From Bacillus sp. SKDU12 (GTDB taxonomy: Bacteria > Bacillota > Bacilli > Bacillales > Bacillaceae), in the NCBI RefSeq assembly GCF_010093085.1, contig NZ_MSRC01000003.1, positions 1-64,000 of the forward strand: 64,000 nt of DNA. Direction: 5' to 3'. The position numbers and the translations under genes were made by a program. The notes beneath the pieces are model-generated. The model was not told the origin of the DNA. It searched no databases and saw only the letters and a list, made by a program, of their open reading frames with translations. Of the stretch, positions 43,825-53,708 are shown one piece after another (position 1 is the first letter of the stretch; each line of letters begins with the position of its first letter).

Positions 43825-44306
43825 AAATAACAGGACTGAAACAGCTAAACAAGTCATTAAAAGAAGCGGCTTCAGGCGGCTTTTCACGTCAGGCGACCCG
43901 TTGGCTTGAAGAATGCGGGCAAGATTTTCTGGAGCTCGTCCAATCTGAACTCATCAGCACACAAACGATTGATACAGAAAAACTGCTCAGCTCGTTCGAG
44001 AAAGGCGCTGAGGACAATCTTTGGATTGTGCAAAGCGGCGGGCTTTCACTTGAAGTAGGCACACAGCTTGATTACGCCTCATTTCTTAATGACGGCCATT
44101 GGACGACAAAAGAAGATGTGAGATGGGTTCCGGGGCATTTCACAGGCTCACAGTTTCTATATGATCCCGCGGCTTCAACGGGAATGGCGCTCAAGAGGAA
44201 ATGGATACCGGGCACGAGCTACTGGGATCATGCGCTGCTCTTATATGAACAGCTATTTGAAACATCGCTGGAAAGAAAACTGCGACAGTGGCTGAAAAAG
44301 CTGTGA
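43821..44306 (+). CDS. xkdI: PBSX tail-completion protein XkdI (HK97 gp10-like)
   Basis: The 161-residue protein begins MKITGLKQLNKSLKEAASGG and has the gp10 family region LEVGTQLDYASFLNDGHWTT. Such proteins occupy the head-tail interface. Start overlaps xkdH stop by four bases. Confidence 0.8.
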   Translation: MKITGLKQLNKSLKEAASGGFSRQATRWLEECGQDFLELVQSELISTQTIDTEKLLSSFEKGAEDNLWIVQSGGLSLEVGTQLDYASFLNDGHWTTKEDVRWVPGHFTGSQFLYDPAASTGMALKRKWIPGTSYWDHALLLYEQLFETSLERKLRQWLKKL

Positions 44307-44318
44307 AGGAGGAGCAGG

Positions 44319-44759
44319 ATGAACAGTGAAACAGGATCGATCATGGCATTTTTGTACAGCCAATGGTCTGTTCCCATTTATGAACGTAAGCTCCCTGATC
44401 AGTTTCAGGTGCCGTCATTATACGTCCCATCGCCATCTGTTTTTGAGGAAACAGATACGGTCTCCACATTTAAAAAAACCTACAGTCTCAATGTGAAGCT
44501 GTTTCATCATGACTCCGTTCAGGCGCTTGATGAAGCGGACAGGCTCGCGGATGCCGTCAGAGAAGCGAGAAATATGATTCCGCTTCTCAATGAATCCGGT
44601 GAGAAGACGGGGGATATGATTCGCATCACCCGAATTGAGACAAGGGTAGGAGACAGGGGCGAGGCGGTTATGGTGATCAGATGGAGCAGCCGATATTATT
44701 ATCACAAAACAGAACAGCCTGTTTTACAGGAGATCGAAATGAACAGCGGGGTGAAATAA
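44319..44759 (+). CDS. xkdJ: PBSX tail terminator-type protein XkdJ
   Basis: The 146-residue protein (SIMAFLYSQWSVPIYERKLP, RITRIETRVGDRGEAVMVIR) resembles YqbJ and phage tail-terminator proteins that cap the tail. GGAGGAGCAGG precedes ATG 44319. Confidence 0.78.
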   Translation: MNSETGSIMAFLYSQWSVPIYERKLPDQFQVPSLYVPSPSVFEETDTVSTFKKTYSLNVKLFHHDSVQALDEADRLADAVREARNMIPLLNESGEKTGDMIRITRIETRVGDRGEAVMVIRWSSRYYYHKTEQPVLQEIEMNSGVK

Positions 44760-44762
44760 ACG

Positions 44763-44981
44763 GTGACAAAGAACAAACAACAGAAAAAGGCTGTACATAC
44801 AGAGAGCCGGGAAGCGCTTTTTGATACAGCGGATTTGATTAAGCACGCGAAGGAACTGTTCGGCGTTAAGCCGGATATCCTTCAGGGGGCTTTATTTGGC
44901 GTGGACAAGACATATATGACGAAATCAGAGGCAAGACAATTGATTCAAACATTTCTAACCAAGGAGGTCATGTCATCATGA
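44763..44981 (+). CDS. ykzM: small PBSX protein (YkzM)
   Basis: The 72-residue protein begins MTKNKQQKKAVHTESREALF and is helical, with KPDILQGALFGVDKTYMTKS. It is coupled to xkdK by a four-base overlap. GTG 44763 is the start. I recall the name ykzM for the 168 counterpart. Function is unknown. Confidence 0.7.
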   Translation: MTKNKQQKKAVHTESREALFDTADLIKHAKELFGVKPDILQGALFGVDKTYMTKSEARQLIQTFLTKEVMSS

Positions 44982-46378
44982 ATGGCGGAACATTTACAAC
45001 AGGCAAAGAAAAAGAACGTGCAGGCATTTATTTTAATTTTAAAACGACGGCTCAGGAGCGGGTGTCACTCGGTGAACGGGGGACAGTCGCACTTCCGGTC
45101 GCATCAAGCTGGGGAGAAGCGAAAACGTTCGTCTCCATTTCCAGCGTTGAAGACCTCAACAAAAAAGTGGGCCTCAGCATTGACGACCCGTCTTTATTGC
45201 TTTTGCGTGAAGCGAAGAAAAATGCGAAAACGGTATTAATGTACCGTCTTACTGAAGGTGTCCGAGCATCTGCCGATATTGCTGAAGGCGTCAAAGCGAC
45301 TGCGGTATACGGCGGTTCAAAAGGAAATGACATTATCATCCGCGTGAACCCAAATGTGCTGGATGCGGCTGCTTTTGATGTCACAACGTATATGGATGAA
45401 TCAGAGGTTGATAAACAGACTGTCAAAGAGGCTAAAGAATTAAAAGCCAATGGCTATGTCACCTTTAGCGGAAAAGGCGATCTTTCTTCGACAATTCCAC
45501 TCACCGGAACAGAAGAAGACGCTTCAGCTGTGACACTGGATGCATCTGCGGGAATCCGTTTGTCTGGCGGAACAGATAAAGCGCCTGTCAACTCCGACTA
45601 TACAGATTTCTTAGCGGCTGCTGAAACGGAGAACTTTGATGTGATTGTGCTGCCTGTTGCCGAAGGTGATCAGCTGAAGGCGACATTTGCAGCGTTTATT
45701 AAGCGCCTGCGGGACGGACAAGGACAAAAAGTACAAGGCGTCACAGCTTATTATGCTGGTGATTATGAAGGTATCATCAATGTAACAGAAGGTGTCCTGC
45801 TTGAAGATGGCACCGAAGTTACGCCTGATAAAGCAACAGCTTGGGTAGCTGGAGCGAGCGCAGGAGCAACCTTTAATCAATCACTTACATTTGTAGAGTA
45901 TGAAGGCGCCGTCGATGTGTTGCACCGTCTTGATCACGATGCGATTGTTGACCGTCTGGGCAAGGGTGAATTCTTATTCACATTCGATGCCCGCGATAAA
46001 TCCGTCAGCGTAGAAAAAGACATTAACTCACTCGTCACGTTCACAGCTGAGAAAAACAAAAAGTTCGCGAAAAACAAAATTGTTCGTGTCCTTGATGCTG
46101 TGAATAACGATTTAACACGCGAGCTGAAAAACTTAATTAAATCAAGGAAAGGCAGCGGAAGCGATATCCCGGCGTCTGAAGACGGACTGCAGTATGTGAA
46201 AACAATGATCACGCAATACATGACGACTCTTCAGGATGCGGGCGGTATCACTGGCTTTGATTCCGATGAGGATATCACCATTTCAATGAATGAAGACCGT
46301 GATGGCTTCTTGATTGACCTGGCTGTACAGCCTGTCGACGCAGCAGAAAAATTCTACTTTAATGTGGAGGTAAACTAA
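44978..46378 (+). CDS. xkdK: PBSX contractile tail sheath XkdK
   Basis: The 466-residue protein is a phage tail sheath: N-terminal ERAGIYFNFKTTAQERVSLG, central variable insertion, and C-terminal conserved DDEDITISMNEDR-type segment with KFYFNVEVN. It surrounds the tail tube and contracts to drive it into the target envelope. AAGGAGGT precedes ATG 44978. Confidence 0.95.
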   Translation: MNGGTFTTGKEKERAGIYFNFKTTAQERVSLGERGTVALPVASSWGEAKTFVSISSVEDLNKKVGLSIDDPSLLLLREAKKNAKTVLMYRLTEGVRASADIAEGVKATAVYGGSKGNDIIIRVNPNVLDAAAFDVTTYMDESEVDKQTVKEAKELKANGYVTFSGKGDLSSTIPLTGTEEDASAVTLDASAGIRLSGGTDKAPVNSDYTDFLAAAETENFDVIVLPVAEGDQLKATFAAFIKRLRDGQGQKVQGVTAYYAGDYEGIINVTEGVLLEDGTEVTPDKATAWVAGASAGATFNQSLTFVEYEGAVDVLHRLDHDAIVDRLGKGEFLFTFDARDKSVSVEKDINSLVTFTAEKNKKFAKNKIVRVLDAVNNDLTRELKNLIKSRKGSGSDIPASEDGLQYVKTMITQYMTTLQDAGGITGFDSDEDITISMNEDRDGFLIDLAVQPVDAAEKFYFNVEVN

Positions 46379-46379
46379 T

Positions 46380-46823
46380 ATGGCATTAAAAGCACAGAAC
46401 ACAATCTCAGGAAAAGAAGGGCGTTTATTTCTCAACGGCGAAGAAATGGCGCACATCAAAACATTTGAAGCAAACGTCGAGAAAAACAAGTCTGAAGTAA
46501 ACATTATGGGCCGCCGCATGACAGGCCATAAAACAACAGGGGCAAACGGAACTGGAACAGCGACGTTCTATAAAGTCACATCCAAATTTGTGCTATTGAT
46601 GATGGATTACGTGAAAAAAGGCAGTGACCCTTACTTCACCCTCCAAGCCGTCCTTGATGATCAATCCTCTGGACGAGGCACAGAGCGTGTCACGCTATAC
46701 GACGTCAACTTCGACTCTGCCAAAATCGCAAGTCTTGATGTTGACTCAGAAGCATTAGAGGAAGAAGTTCCATTTACATTCGAAGACTTCGACGTGCCTG
46801 AGAAGCTATCTGACACGTTTTAA
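46380..46823 (+). CDS. xkdM: PBSX tail tube protein XkdM
   Basis: The 147-residue protein (AQNTISGKEGRLFLNGEEMA, KKSEVNIMGRRMTGHKTTG-type region) is the tail tube subunit forming the inner channel. It directly follows the sheath gene. A hairpin downstream may set a higher expression of tube and sheath. Confidence 0.93.
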   Translation: MALKAQNTISGKEGRLFLNGEEMAHIKTFEANVEKNKSEVNIMGRRMTGHKTTGANGTGTATFYKVTSKFVLLMMDYVKKGSDPYFTLQAVLDDQSSGRGTERVTLYDVNFDSAKIASLDVDSEALEEEVPFTFEDFDVPEKLSDTF

Positions 46824-46845
46824 TTACCACTAAACCAACATCCAT

Positions 46846-46877
46846 AAGCAGGTCTTTCTGAGAAAGGCCTGCTTTTT
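46846..46877 (+). terminator. hairpin between xkdM and xkdN
   Basis: AAGCAGGTCTTTC pairs with GAAAGGCCTGCTT and is followed by TTTT. As it lies inside the late operon, it probably terminates only part of the transcription or protects mRNA ends. Confidence 0.65.
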
Positions 46878-46916
46878 ACAAAATGAAACCAAACAAAAGA
46901 TAAGGGAGTTTTTCAC

Positions 46917-47363
46917 ATGAGCGAAAAGAACGAAAACGTATATGATCTTTCCTTTTTTATGCCGGGTAAAACAATTGAAGCTGAAGAAATCAAAGTGCCG
47001 ATCTCAAAGCGTTTTGTTGATAAAAAAGGGAATGTCATTCCGTTTATTTTAAAACCAATTACAACCGAACGAATTGATGAATTGGAAAAAGAAAATACTG
47101 TATTTAAAAATGTGAAAGGCCGCGGCCGCGTCAAAGATTTAGACTCTCAGCGCTTTTATGCGAGAATTGCCATCGAATCTACTATTTATCCTGATTTTCG
47201 TTCAAAAGATTTAAGGGAAGCTTACAAAACAGCGGATCCCGTAGAAGTTGCCAAACGCGTGCTATCAGTAGGGGGCGAGTATGCGAATTGGCTGAATAAA
47301 GCAATTGAAATCAACGGTTTTGAAGATGATCTTGAAGATCTAGAAGAAGAAGCAAAAAACTAG
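46917..47363 (+). CDS. xkdN: PBSX tail assembly chaperone XkdN
   Basis: The 148-residue protein ([40 protein letters not shown]) is the gpG-type chaperone that coats the tape measure during tail assembly. It ends KN* at TAG 47361-47363 right after the slippery heptamer A AAA AAC. AAGGGAG precedes ATG 46917. Confidence 0.9.
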   Translation: MSEKNENVYDLSFFMPGKTIEAEEIKVPISKRFVDKKGNVIPFILKPITTERIDELEKENTVFKNVKGRGRVKDLDSQRFYARIAIESTIYPDFRSKDLREAYKTADPVEVAKRVLSVGGEYANWLNKAIEINGFEDDLEDLEEEAKN

Positions 47364-47542
47364 TAAAGGATGGCGATAAGGAAGCAGTGTATTTGTATTA
47401 TGCGATGCATGAGCTTCATTATTCGCCATCCCAACTTCTTGAATTATATGAAGCGCCTAAACACTTTAAAGCGCTTTTATTTGGGTTAATAGGCTATAAG
47501 TTAGACCTATTAGAAAAAGAATCAAAGAGAGGAGGGAACTAA
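46917..47542 (+). CDS. XkdN-T fusion made by -1 ribosomal frameshift
   Basis: At the heptamer AAAAAAC (47354-47360) a shift to the -1 frame bypasses the xkdN stop. It continues with [20 protein letters not shown] and [20 protein letters not shown], ending at TAA 47540-47542, about 61 extra residues. This extension looks like the T domain of phage tail chaperones (gpGT), which brings tail tube subunits to the tape measure. The T segment has no start codon of its own. The frameshift is inferred from the sequence. Confidence 0.82.
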
Positions 47543-47543
47543 G

Positions 47544-50500
47544 ATCGCAAAACTAACAGCCCGTTTTGATCTCGAAGACAAAGTATCTAAAAAACTAAAA
47601 CGGATACATAAAGGATTCCAAGAGGTCGAAAAAAAAGTCAAGACCATCAATCGACAAATCAAAATCAGCATCAGAGCAGAAGATCAGGCATTTTACCGTC
47701 TGAGAAAAATAAATGATTACATCATTTTAAAATTCGCGAAATCACTAGAAATCAAAGTGGTACTTGATGACCAAGCAACTGCAAGGCTGGAAGCGATTGA
47801 ACAAAAACTAAAACGGCTGCCGAAAGAAACAAAGCTGACTGTATCTTTAGTAGACCGAACAAAAACTGCGTATAAAAAAATACGGAAGTTGCTATCTAAC
47901 CAAAAGTTATCATTCCTTTTCGTTCCAGAAGACAAGGTTACGTCAACAGTTAAAAAAATGATTGGTTATATTAAGAAAAATATAAAAAACGGTTATACAG
48001 TTAAATTAAAAGTCATCGATGAAATCACCAAAACAGTGAATCGATTAACAGCACTTTTGAGGAAATTTGAAAAAACGTATTCTGTAAAGGTTGTTGTGAA
48101 AACAAAAGTATCAGACAAAATCAATAAAAAAGAAAGCCCGATTAACAAAGAGAAATCTAAGGAAGGATCAGACAAATCCTCGGACAAAAGCTCTGATCAA
48201 AAACCCGGCTGGGTTGGGAAAATAAAGGGATGGCTGAAGGATTGGTGGACAAAATCCGCTTGGCCTTGGATTAAGGATACACTCAACGAAATCGGAAAAG
48301 CTTTTTTAGATCGTTTCAAAGAAAGATTATTAGAAAAGCTGAAAAATGATGTGTTTGATAAGATCATTGATAAAATTTTAGGCCCGCAAAAAAAGAAAGA
48401 TTCTGGCGGGGGTTCTGAAAAAGATAAAAAAGTCCTTAATCGTAATACAGGTGGTAAATGTTGCTGCGGCTGTGAAGGCGGCAGCACAAGACCAGGCTCT
48501 AAAAAGAAAAAAACATATCGAAAAAAGAAAAGCCCGACAAAGGCTCCAAACAGAACACTTAAGGTTCCTGGTGAGGTAATAAAAAGACGCAAGAGCGGCA
48601 CATCTGGTAAAAGTGCATCTAGGACTTCAGGTTCGAAGGGAAAGAACTGGATCGGAAGTTTAAAATCACTAGGAAAGGATTCATCCAAACTCGGAAAAGC
48701 ATTCAGAGGAATGAAAAAGGCTGTTCCATACGTAGGATCCGCCCTAGAATTGTTCGATCTAGCTGGAACCAATAAAGATAATGCCGGCGAAAAGGTTGGT
48801 TCAATTGGAGGCCGCATCGCCGGAGCGGAAGCGGGCGCAACTGCAGGCGCAGAAGCAGGTGCGGCGATCGGTTCGTTGGCAGGTCCAGAAGGTACAGCAA
48901 TCGGCGGCGCAATCGGCGGAGTCGGAGGCGGTTTAGTAGGCGGAATCGGCGGTGAAGAAGCAGGTAAGAACATTGGTAAGATGTTTGATACTTCTCAAAT
49001 AAAAGAGAATATTTCAAATACACTATTTAATGGTGATTGGTGGAATGAAAAATGGACAGGGGTCAAAACAACAACAGGAGATACTCTAGACGGGCTTGAT
49101 GATACATGGACTGATTTAAAAGATACAGCTTCTACTAATTTTTTTGACTCCAATTGGTGGGCTGAACAAGCTGGTTATGCATACGGTGCATTAGAGTCTA
49201 CACTTTTCAATAGTGATTGGTGGGGCGGAAAATGGGAATCTGTAAAAAGCTGGACAAAGGATAAGTGGGATCAAGCTTCTTCTGTATGGGAGTCTGTTAA
49301 ATCAAAAGTAAAAGAAACAGTCTTTGATAAAGATTGGTGGGGTGGAAAATGGGAAGGTGTCAAAGGCTGGACAAAAGAAAAATGGGAAAACACAAAGTCG
49401 ATTTGGAAAAAATTCACATCAACACTTGAAGACAGCCTATTTAATAAAGACTGGTGGTCTAAAAAATGGGATTCAGTAAAAGAGTGGGGGAAAAACATAT
49501 TAGGAGATTCTTGGGATGCAGTAAAGTCTGCAGGCGGAAAAGTAGTGAAAACTGCTCAAAAAGTGGGCGGTGGAGTGACGTCTTGGGTTAAAGAAAAGGT
49601 AGAGCATATTCAAAAAGGAAGAGAGAAGGCTCACAAAGACTTTGGAATGAAAGCTGATAAAAACGCCACAGGCGGTTACATCACCAAACCAACCATCTCT
49701 TGGATCGGTGAAGCCGGCAAGGAATTCGTTATTCCGGTTGATAACAACCGAGGCCGAGGTAAAATGCTTCTTTCACAAGCAGCATCTAAGCTCGGTATGC
49801 AAGTTGTAGACGATATGGGAGCCGCTTCATCTTCAGCTGCAAGTCCAGTATCGAGTTCAGGAGGAGCAGCTGCCAGCCCGGTATCAGGATCAGCTTCTCC
49901 ATCAATGAACACTGCAAATCTTACAGGCCAAGCGTCCGCACTCGGACAGCAATTTTCAGAAGGCATTGGCAAAGGCATCAGCAAAGAGCCGGTCAATATG
50001 GAAGACTGGAAAAAGAAAAACATCAATACGCCATTTACACAAATGATTTCTGCTTCATCCAATTACGGTAAACAAATGGTAAGCGGGTATGCCAAGGGTC
50101 AAAACGGAACTGCAACCGGTACAGACGGCTATCTGCAAACGAAAGTCAAAACACCATTCCAGAACACTGTGAATAAATCCTCTTCATGGGGAACCGGTAC
50201 GATCAAAGGGTTTGCTTCAGGTCAAAATACTTCACAAACTGGCACTGATCAGTACGTTAATACTCATGTGAATAAACCGTTTGTCCGTTCGAAGGAATCC
50301 TCAAACGGCTGGGGCAGCGGCATGATCGGGAATTTTGTTTCAGGTATGACTTCTAAGACAAGTGAAGTCCACGGAGCCGCCAAGGAACTCGCGAAAAAAG
50401 TTGAGAAGGCATTTCGTGAAGAGCTGGATATCCATTCACCATCCCGCGTTATGATGAGTTTGGGGCGTTTTGCTTCAATTGGTGTTGTCAAAGGCCTTGG

Positions 50501-51305
50501 CTCAGTGGATGTGAAAAAATATGCTGAAAAACAAGCTGGATCACTGGCCGCTGCTTACTCAGGAATGGGTGCGATGAGCGGTAATGTGAAACAGTGGATT
50601 ATGGCGGCTCTCATGGCCACAAAAACACCGATGAGCTGGCTTCCTGGACTCATGACGATTGCGCAGAATGAATCAGGAGGCAATCCGAACGCAATTAACC
50701 TGTGGGACAGCAATGCAAAAGCGGGGCATCCATCACAAGGGCTTATGCAGACCATTCCGAGCACCTTTAATGATCATAAAGCACAAGGCATGGATAATAT
50801 TAAAAATCCGATCCACAACGCAGCTGCGGCGATCGGCTACATTAAAAGCAGATACGGGTCAATTAATAACGTGCCGGGCATAAAAAGCATGAATCATGGC
50901 GGTCCCTATGTCGGTTATGCCAACGGCGGGCTGATCACAAAAGAACAAATCGCCCGTGTCGGAGAAGGAAACAAGCGGGAGTGGATCATTCCGGAGGAGC
51001 GGGGCATACGCGGCCGCTACCTCCTTCAGAGGGCGGCGCAGGCTCTTGGTATGGAAGTGACAGATCCATCTCAATCCCAGCAGTCTGAGCTTTCATCAGG
51101 ACAAGTGTCAGCAGTTACATCCGGTACACGGCAAACGAAACAAACGGCCGGAACGAAAGAAATTAAGATTGAGTTTAACGGCGATCAGCATTTCCATAAT
51201 GGACAGGACGCCGAAACCCTTGCGGCGAAAATCAAACAGGCGCTTATAGACGAGCTGCAAAAGGATATCAATATTGGAACGAAGGGAGTCGTTGCATTTG
51301 ACTAA
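47544..51305 (+). CDS. xkdO: PBSX tape-measure protein XkdO with lytic transglycosylase domain
   Basis: The frame is open from 47544 and gives about 1253 residues. An ideal AGGAGGG site lies seven bases before codon 47544, which reads ATC followed by [18 protein letters not shown]. The first usual start codon in frame is GTG 47757, with no site. So translation may begin at ATC. Parts: helical N-terminus, a Lys-rich region with a CCCGCEGG cluster near 48460, a Gly/Ala hydrophobic stretch (48800-48970), Trp-rich tandem repeats (49020-49500), and an SLT-type lytic transglycosylase ([25 protein letters not shown]; about 50640-50790). The protein sets tail length. The 47.6-49.6 kb part is AT-rich. 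Confidence 0.88.
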   Translation: MAKLTARFDLEDKVSKKLKRIHKGFQEVEKKVKTINRQIKISIRAEDQAFYRLRKINDYIILKFAKSLEIKVVLDDQATARLEAIEQKLKRLPKETKLTVSLVDRTKTAYKKIRKLLSNQKLSFLFVPEDKVTSTVKKMIGYIKKNIKNGYTVKLKVIDEITKTVNRLTALLRKFEKTYSVKVVVKTKVSDKINKKESPINKEKSKEGSDKSSDKSSDQKPGWVGKIKGWLKDWWTKSAWPWIKDTLNEIGKAFLDRFKERLLEKLKNDVFDKIIDKILGPQKKKDSGGGSEKDKKVLNRNTGGKCCCGCEGGSTRPGSKKKKTYRKKKSPTKAPNRTLKVPGEVIKRRKSGTSGKSASRTSGSKGKNWIGSLKSLGKDSSKLGKAFRGMKKAVPYVGSALELFDLAGTNKDNAGEKVGSIGGRIAGAEAGATAGAEAGAAIGSLAGPEGTAIGGAIGGVGGGLVGGIGGEEAGKNIGKMFDTSQIKENISNTLFNGDWWNEKWTGVKTTTGDTLDGLDDTWTDLKDTASTNFFDSNWWAEQAGYAYGALESTLFNSDWWGGKWESVKSWTKDKWDQASSVWESVKSKVKETVFDKDWWGGKWEGVKGWTKEKWENTKSIWKKFTSTLEDSLFNKDWWSKKWDSVKEWGKNILGDSWDAVKSAGGKVVKTAQKVGGGVTSWVKEKVEHIQKGREKAHKDFGMKADKNATGGYITKPTISWIGEAGKEFVIPVDNNRGRGKMLLSQAASKLGMQVVDDMGAASSSAASPVSSSGGAAASPVSGSASPSMNTANLTGQASALGQQFSEGIGKGISKEPVNMEDWKKKNINTPFTQMISASSNYGKQMVSGYAKGQNGTATGTDGYLQTKVKTPFQNTVNKSSSWGTGTIKGFASGQNTSQTGTDQYVNTHVNKPFVRSKESSNGWGSGMIGNFVSGMTSKTSEVHGAAKELAKKVEKAFREELDIHSPSRVMMSLGRFASIGVVKGLGSVDVKKYAEKQAGSLAAAYSGMGAMSGNVKQWIMAALMATKTPMSWLPGLMTIAQNESGGNPNAINLWDSNAKAGHPSQGLMQTIPSTFNDHKAQGMDNIKNPIHNAAAAIGYIKSRYGSINNVPGIKSMNHGGPYVGYANGGLITKEQIARVGEGNKREWIIPEERGIRGRYLLQRAAQALGMEVTDPSQSQQSELSSGQVSAVTSGTRQTKQTAGTKEIKIEFNGDQHFHNGQDAETLAAKIKQALIDELQKDINIGTKGVVAFD
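49020..49500 (+). repeat. Trp-rich tandem repeats in xkdO
   Basis: Four to five repeats of about 40 residues share the pattern LFN.DWW..KW..VK.WTK.KW, for example [32 protein letters not shown] and [16 protein letters not shown]. Confidence 0.8.
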
Positions 51306-51957
51306 ATCCGTATATGAATTTTGGATTTCACAAGGGAAGGACAAACTGCGGCTCCCCGTTCTTCCCGACCAGCTGAATATTTCAAATACGGTTCAAAATG
51401 AGTCGGTTAAAGTAGCCAAATTCGGTGATCTTACATTTATTGACGAACAGGGAGCGAAAGAAATTTCGTTCTCTTCGTTTTTTCCGAAGAAATACAGTCC
51501 GATAGCTGAATATCAAAACTTTCCGTCCCCGGAAAATGCAATAACAAAAATTGAAAAATGGATGAAGGCCAAAAAACCGGTCCAGTTTTTGATTACGGGC
51601 ACTAAAGTGAACATGACATGCAGCATTGAAAGTTTTTCCTATAGCGAAGGCCAGCAGGATATCGGTGATCGCTCATTTGATATTCAATTTAAAGAATATA
51701 AAACCGCTTCCCCTCGGAAAATCAAACAAAAGAAAAAAACAAAGGCAAAACGTCCATCAAAGGCTTCTCCGAAAACCTATACAGTGAAAAAGGGAGATAC
51801 GCTATGGGACATTGCCGGCAGATTTTACGGGAATAGTACGCAATGGCGCAAAATTTGGAACGCCAATAAAACGGCCATGATCAAACGGAGCAAACGGAAC
51901 ATCAGGCAGCCGGGCCACTGGATTTTCCCCGGCCAAAAATTAAAGATACCGCAATAA
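51298..51957 (+). CDS. xkdP: PBSX LysM baseplate protein XkdP
   Basis: The 219-residue protein has an N-terminal region ([20 protein letters not shown]) and a C-terminal LysM domain (about 158-218, [20 protein letters not shown]). It belongs to the LysM-containing hub proteins (gp53/XkdP type) at the tail tip. TTG 51298 lies nine bases after AAGGGAG and overlaps xkdO by eight bases; the longer frame to 51274 is not supported. Confidence 0.88.
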   Translation: MTKSVYEFWISQGKDKLRLPVLPDQLNISNTVQNESVKVAKFGDLTFIDEQGAKEISFSSFFPKKYSPIAEYQNFPSPENAITKIEKWMKAKKPVQFLITGTKVNMTCSIESFSYSEGQQDIGDRSFDIQFKEYKTASPRKIKQKKKTKAKRPSKASPKTYTVKKGDTLWDIAGRFYGNSTQWRKIWNANKTAMIKRSKRNIRQPGHWIFPGQKLKIPQ

Positions 51958-51983
51958 TACCGCAATGAAACAGGTGATGTATG

Positions 51984-52961
51984 ATGATAGAACTGTTCGT
52001 CATTAAAGACACAGAATGGCTTGAACTGGTAGCGGAAAGTGTATCACTGGAAGGCCATCGTTATCAGGCGCCGCGCTCCATTGAAGCGACCATCGTCATC
52101 AAACAAGGCAACCAGACGTATTATAGCGTTACAGAAGGTGATACGGTCTTGTTTAAGTGGAAGGGAAAAGAGCTTTTTCGAGGCATCGTTTTTGCAAGAA
52201 CACCGGACGAGCATACACTTGCTTTCAGTGCATACGATATGCTTCAGTATCTGGTCAAAAACCAGGATGTGTACGTCTTTTCCAACCAGAGAGCTGATCA
52301 GATGATCAAAAGAATAGCCAATGATTTTCAAATTCCGACAGCCTCGATAGCGAATACAGGCCATACGATCAAAAGCCTTGTCATTAAAAATGATACGACA
52401 CTGTATGACATCATCTTAAAAGCGTTGAAACAGACGAAAAGGCAGACAGGACGGCATTACCAGCTGTATTCGGAAAAAGGAAAGCTCGGTTTGCGCGCTT
52501 GGCCAGATCCGTCAGAAGTATGGGTGCTGGAAACCGGCGTTAATATTACGGGCTATCAATACAGCACTTCTATTGATGACACTGCAACACGGGTGGTGCT
52601 CCGCCGGCAGAATGACAAGAAGACGTATAAAGCGTCTGCCAAAGACAGTTCAGGCTTAAATAAATACGGCGTGCTTCAATATACAGAAACGGTCACAGAT
52701 GATATCAACCAGGCACAGCTTCAGCGGCGGGCAGATGTGCGTCTTGCTGAAAAAAAGGGCGTGAAAAAAGAACTGAAAAATATTCAGGCGGTCGGTATTC
52801 CGGAAGTGCAGAGCGGCTTGCCTGTCTATATTTCCATTCCGGAGGCCGGGATCAAAAAGACCTATTGGGTAGACACAGACCGGCATGAGTTTAAAGGAAC
52901 GAAACATACGATGACAATTGATGTTGTTGAAAAGAACACCATACCAGAAGGAGCGTCCTGA
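51984..52961 (+). CDS. xkdQ: PBSX baseplate hub protein XkdQ
   Basis: The 325-residue protein (MIELFVIKDTEWLELVAESV, YDMLQYLVKNQDVYVFSNQR) resembles phage late-control gpD/gp27-like hub proteins that connect the tube to the spike. ATG 51984 is taken; ATG 51981 is adjacent. It overlaps xkdR by one base. Confidence 0.88.
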   Translation: MIELFVIKDTEWLELVAESVSLEGHRYQAPRSIEATIVIKQGNQTYYSVTEGDTVLFKWKGKELFRGIVFARTPDEHTLAFSAYDMLQYLVKNQDVYVFSNQRADQMIKRIANDFQIPTASIANTGHTIKSLVIKNDTTLYDIILKALKQTKRQTGRHYQLYSEKGKLGLRAWPDPSEVWVLETGVNITGYQYSTSIDDTATRVVLRRQNDKKTYKASAKDSSGLNKYGVLQYTETVTDDINQAQLQRRADVRLAEKKGVKKELKNIQAVGIPEVQSGLPVYISIPEAGIKKTYWVDTDRHEFKGTKHTMTIDVVEKNTIPEGAS

Positions 52962-53227
52962 TGAGATTGAGTGAAGCGATTAAACACTTGGCCGTCGGCG
53001 CAGTTGGCGCAGAGTCACCGGTGGAGCTGCTCCCTGCTGAGGTGGTTTCAGTTTCCCCTGTTAACATCAGATTAAATGAAAACAGTAAATTGATCATACC
53101 CTCTGACGCCCTTATCATCCCGAAACGGATGCAGGCCGGCGAAGATGATGCACTCAAGCCAGGGGATCGTATCATGACTGTGGCTCTGACTGGCGGCCAA
53201 TCGTTTTTTATTTTAGATAAAGTATAG
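52961..53227 (+). CDS. xkdR: PBSX baseplate protein XkdR (DUF2577)
   Basis: The 88-residue beta-rich protein (VELLPAEVVSVSPVNIRLNE, LKPGDRIMTVALTGGQSFFI) is DUF2577, found next to hub genes in PBSX-type tails. It may form part of the spike OB-fold. Its stop is followed by a weak hairpin. Confidence 0.85.
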   Translation: MRLSEAIKHLAVGAVGAESPVELLPAEVVSVSPVNIRLNENSKLIIPSDALIIPKRMQAGEDDALKPGDRIMTVALTGGQSFFILDKV

Positions 53228-53229
53228 CC

Positions 53230-53256
53230 AAACCGCTTCAGAACGAAGGGGTTTTA
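53230..53256 (+). terminator. weak intra-operon hairpin after xkdR
   Basis: AACCGCTTC pairs with GAAGGGGTT and is followed by TTAT. Confidence 0.35.
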
Positions 53257-53282
53257 TTTAGCATGTAAAAGGAGTGGGCATC

Positions 53283-53708
53283 ATGGCCCTGACACCAGAG
53301 GTGAAGTTTGAAGATATCGAAGATCAGAGCGAAGTGATTGAAACCTCGCAAACGTACAAAATAGATTTTGAAAACGAAAGAATTACAAATGAACTGATTA
53401 CCGGGCTTGAAGCGATTAGGCAGTTCGTGTATATCGCTTTACAGACAGAGCGCTATGCATATTCCGTATACAGCCATAATGTCGGTAATGAGCTGCAGGA
53501 CGTGCTGACAGATCATGAGACGACTGATGCCTATAAAAAAATGGAGATTCCAAGACTGATTGAAGAGGCACTGGTTTATGACGACCGGATATCTGCTGTA
53601 ACAGATTTTGAGATCGAAAAACAAGGCGATGCATTTCATGTTTCCTTTGTGGTGGAGACAGATGAAGGGACGCTTGAAATTGAGGAGGTGATTGGCGCAA
53701 ATGTTTGA
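53283..53708 (+). CDS. xkdS: PBSX baseplate protein XkdS (DUF2634, gp25-like)
   Basis: The protein ([40 protein letters not shown]) is a DUF2634 member, functionally like the gp25/gpW wedge protein of contractile tails. ATG 53283 is nine bases after AAAAGGAG and gives 141 residues; GTG 53274 would give 144 but overlaps the site. It overlaps xkdT by eight bases. Confidence 0.85.
   Translation: MALTPEVKFEDIEDQSEVIETSQTYKIDFENERITNELITGLEAIRQFVYIALQTERYAYSVYSHNVGNELQDVLTDHETTDAYKKMEIPRLIEEALVYDDRISAVTDFEIEKQGDAFHVSFVVETDEGTLEIEEVIGANV

Noticed and set aside
48197..48973. 258-codon minus-strand frame rich in Pro and Leu
   Set aside because: It is antisense to the Gly/Ala-rich part of xkdO. Its composition is just the complement of GCN and GGN codons and it has no start signal.
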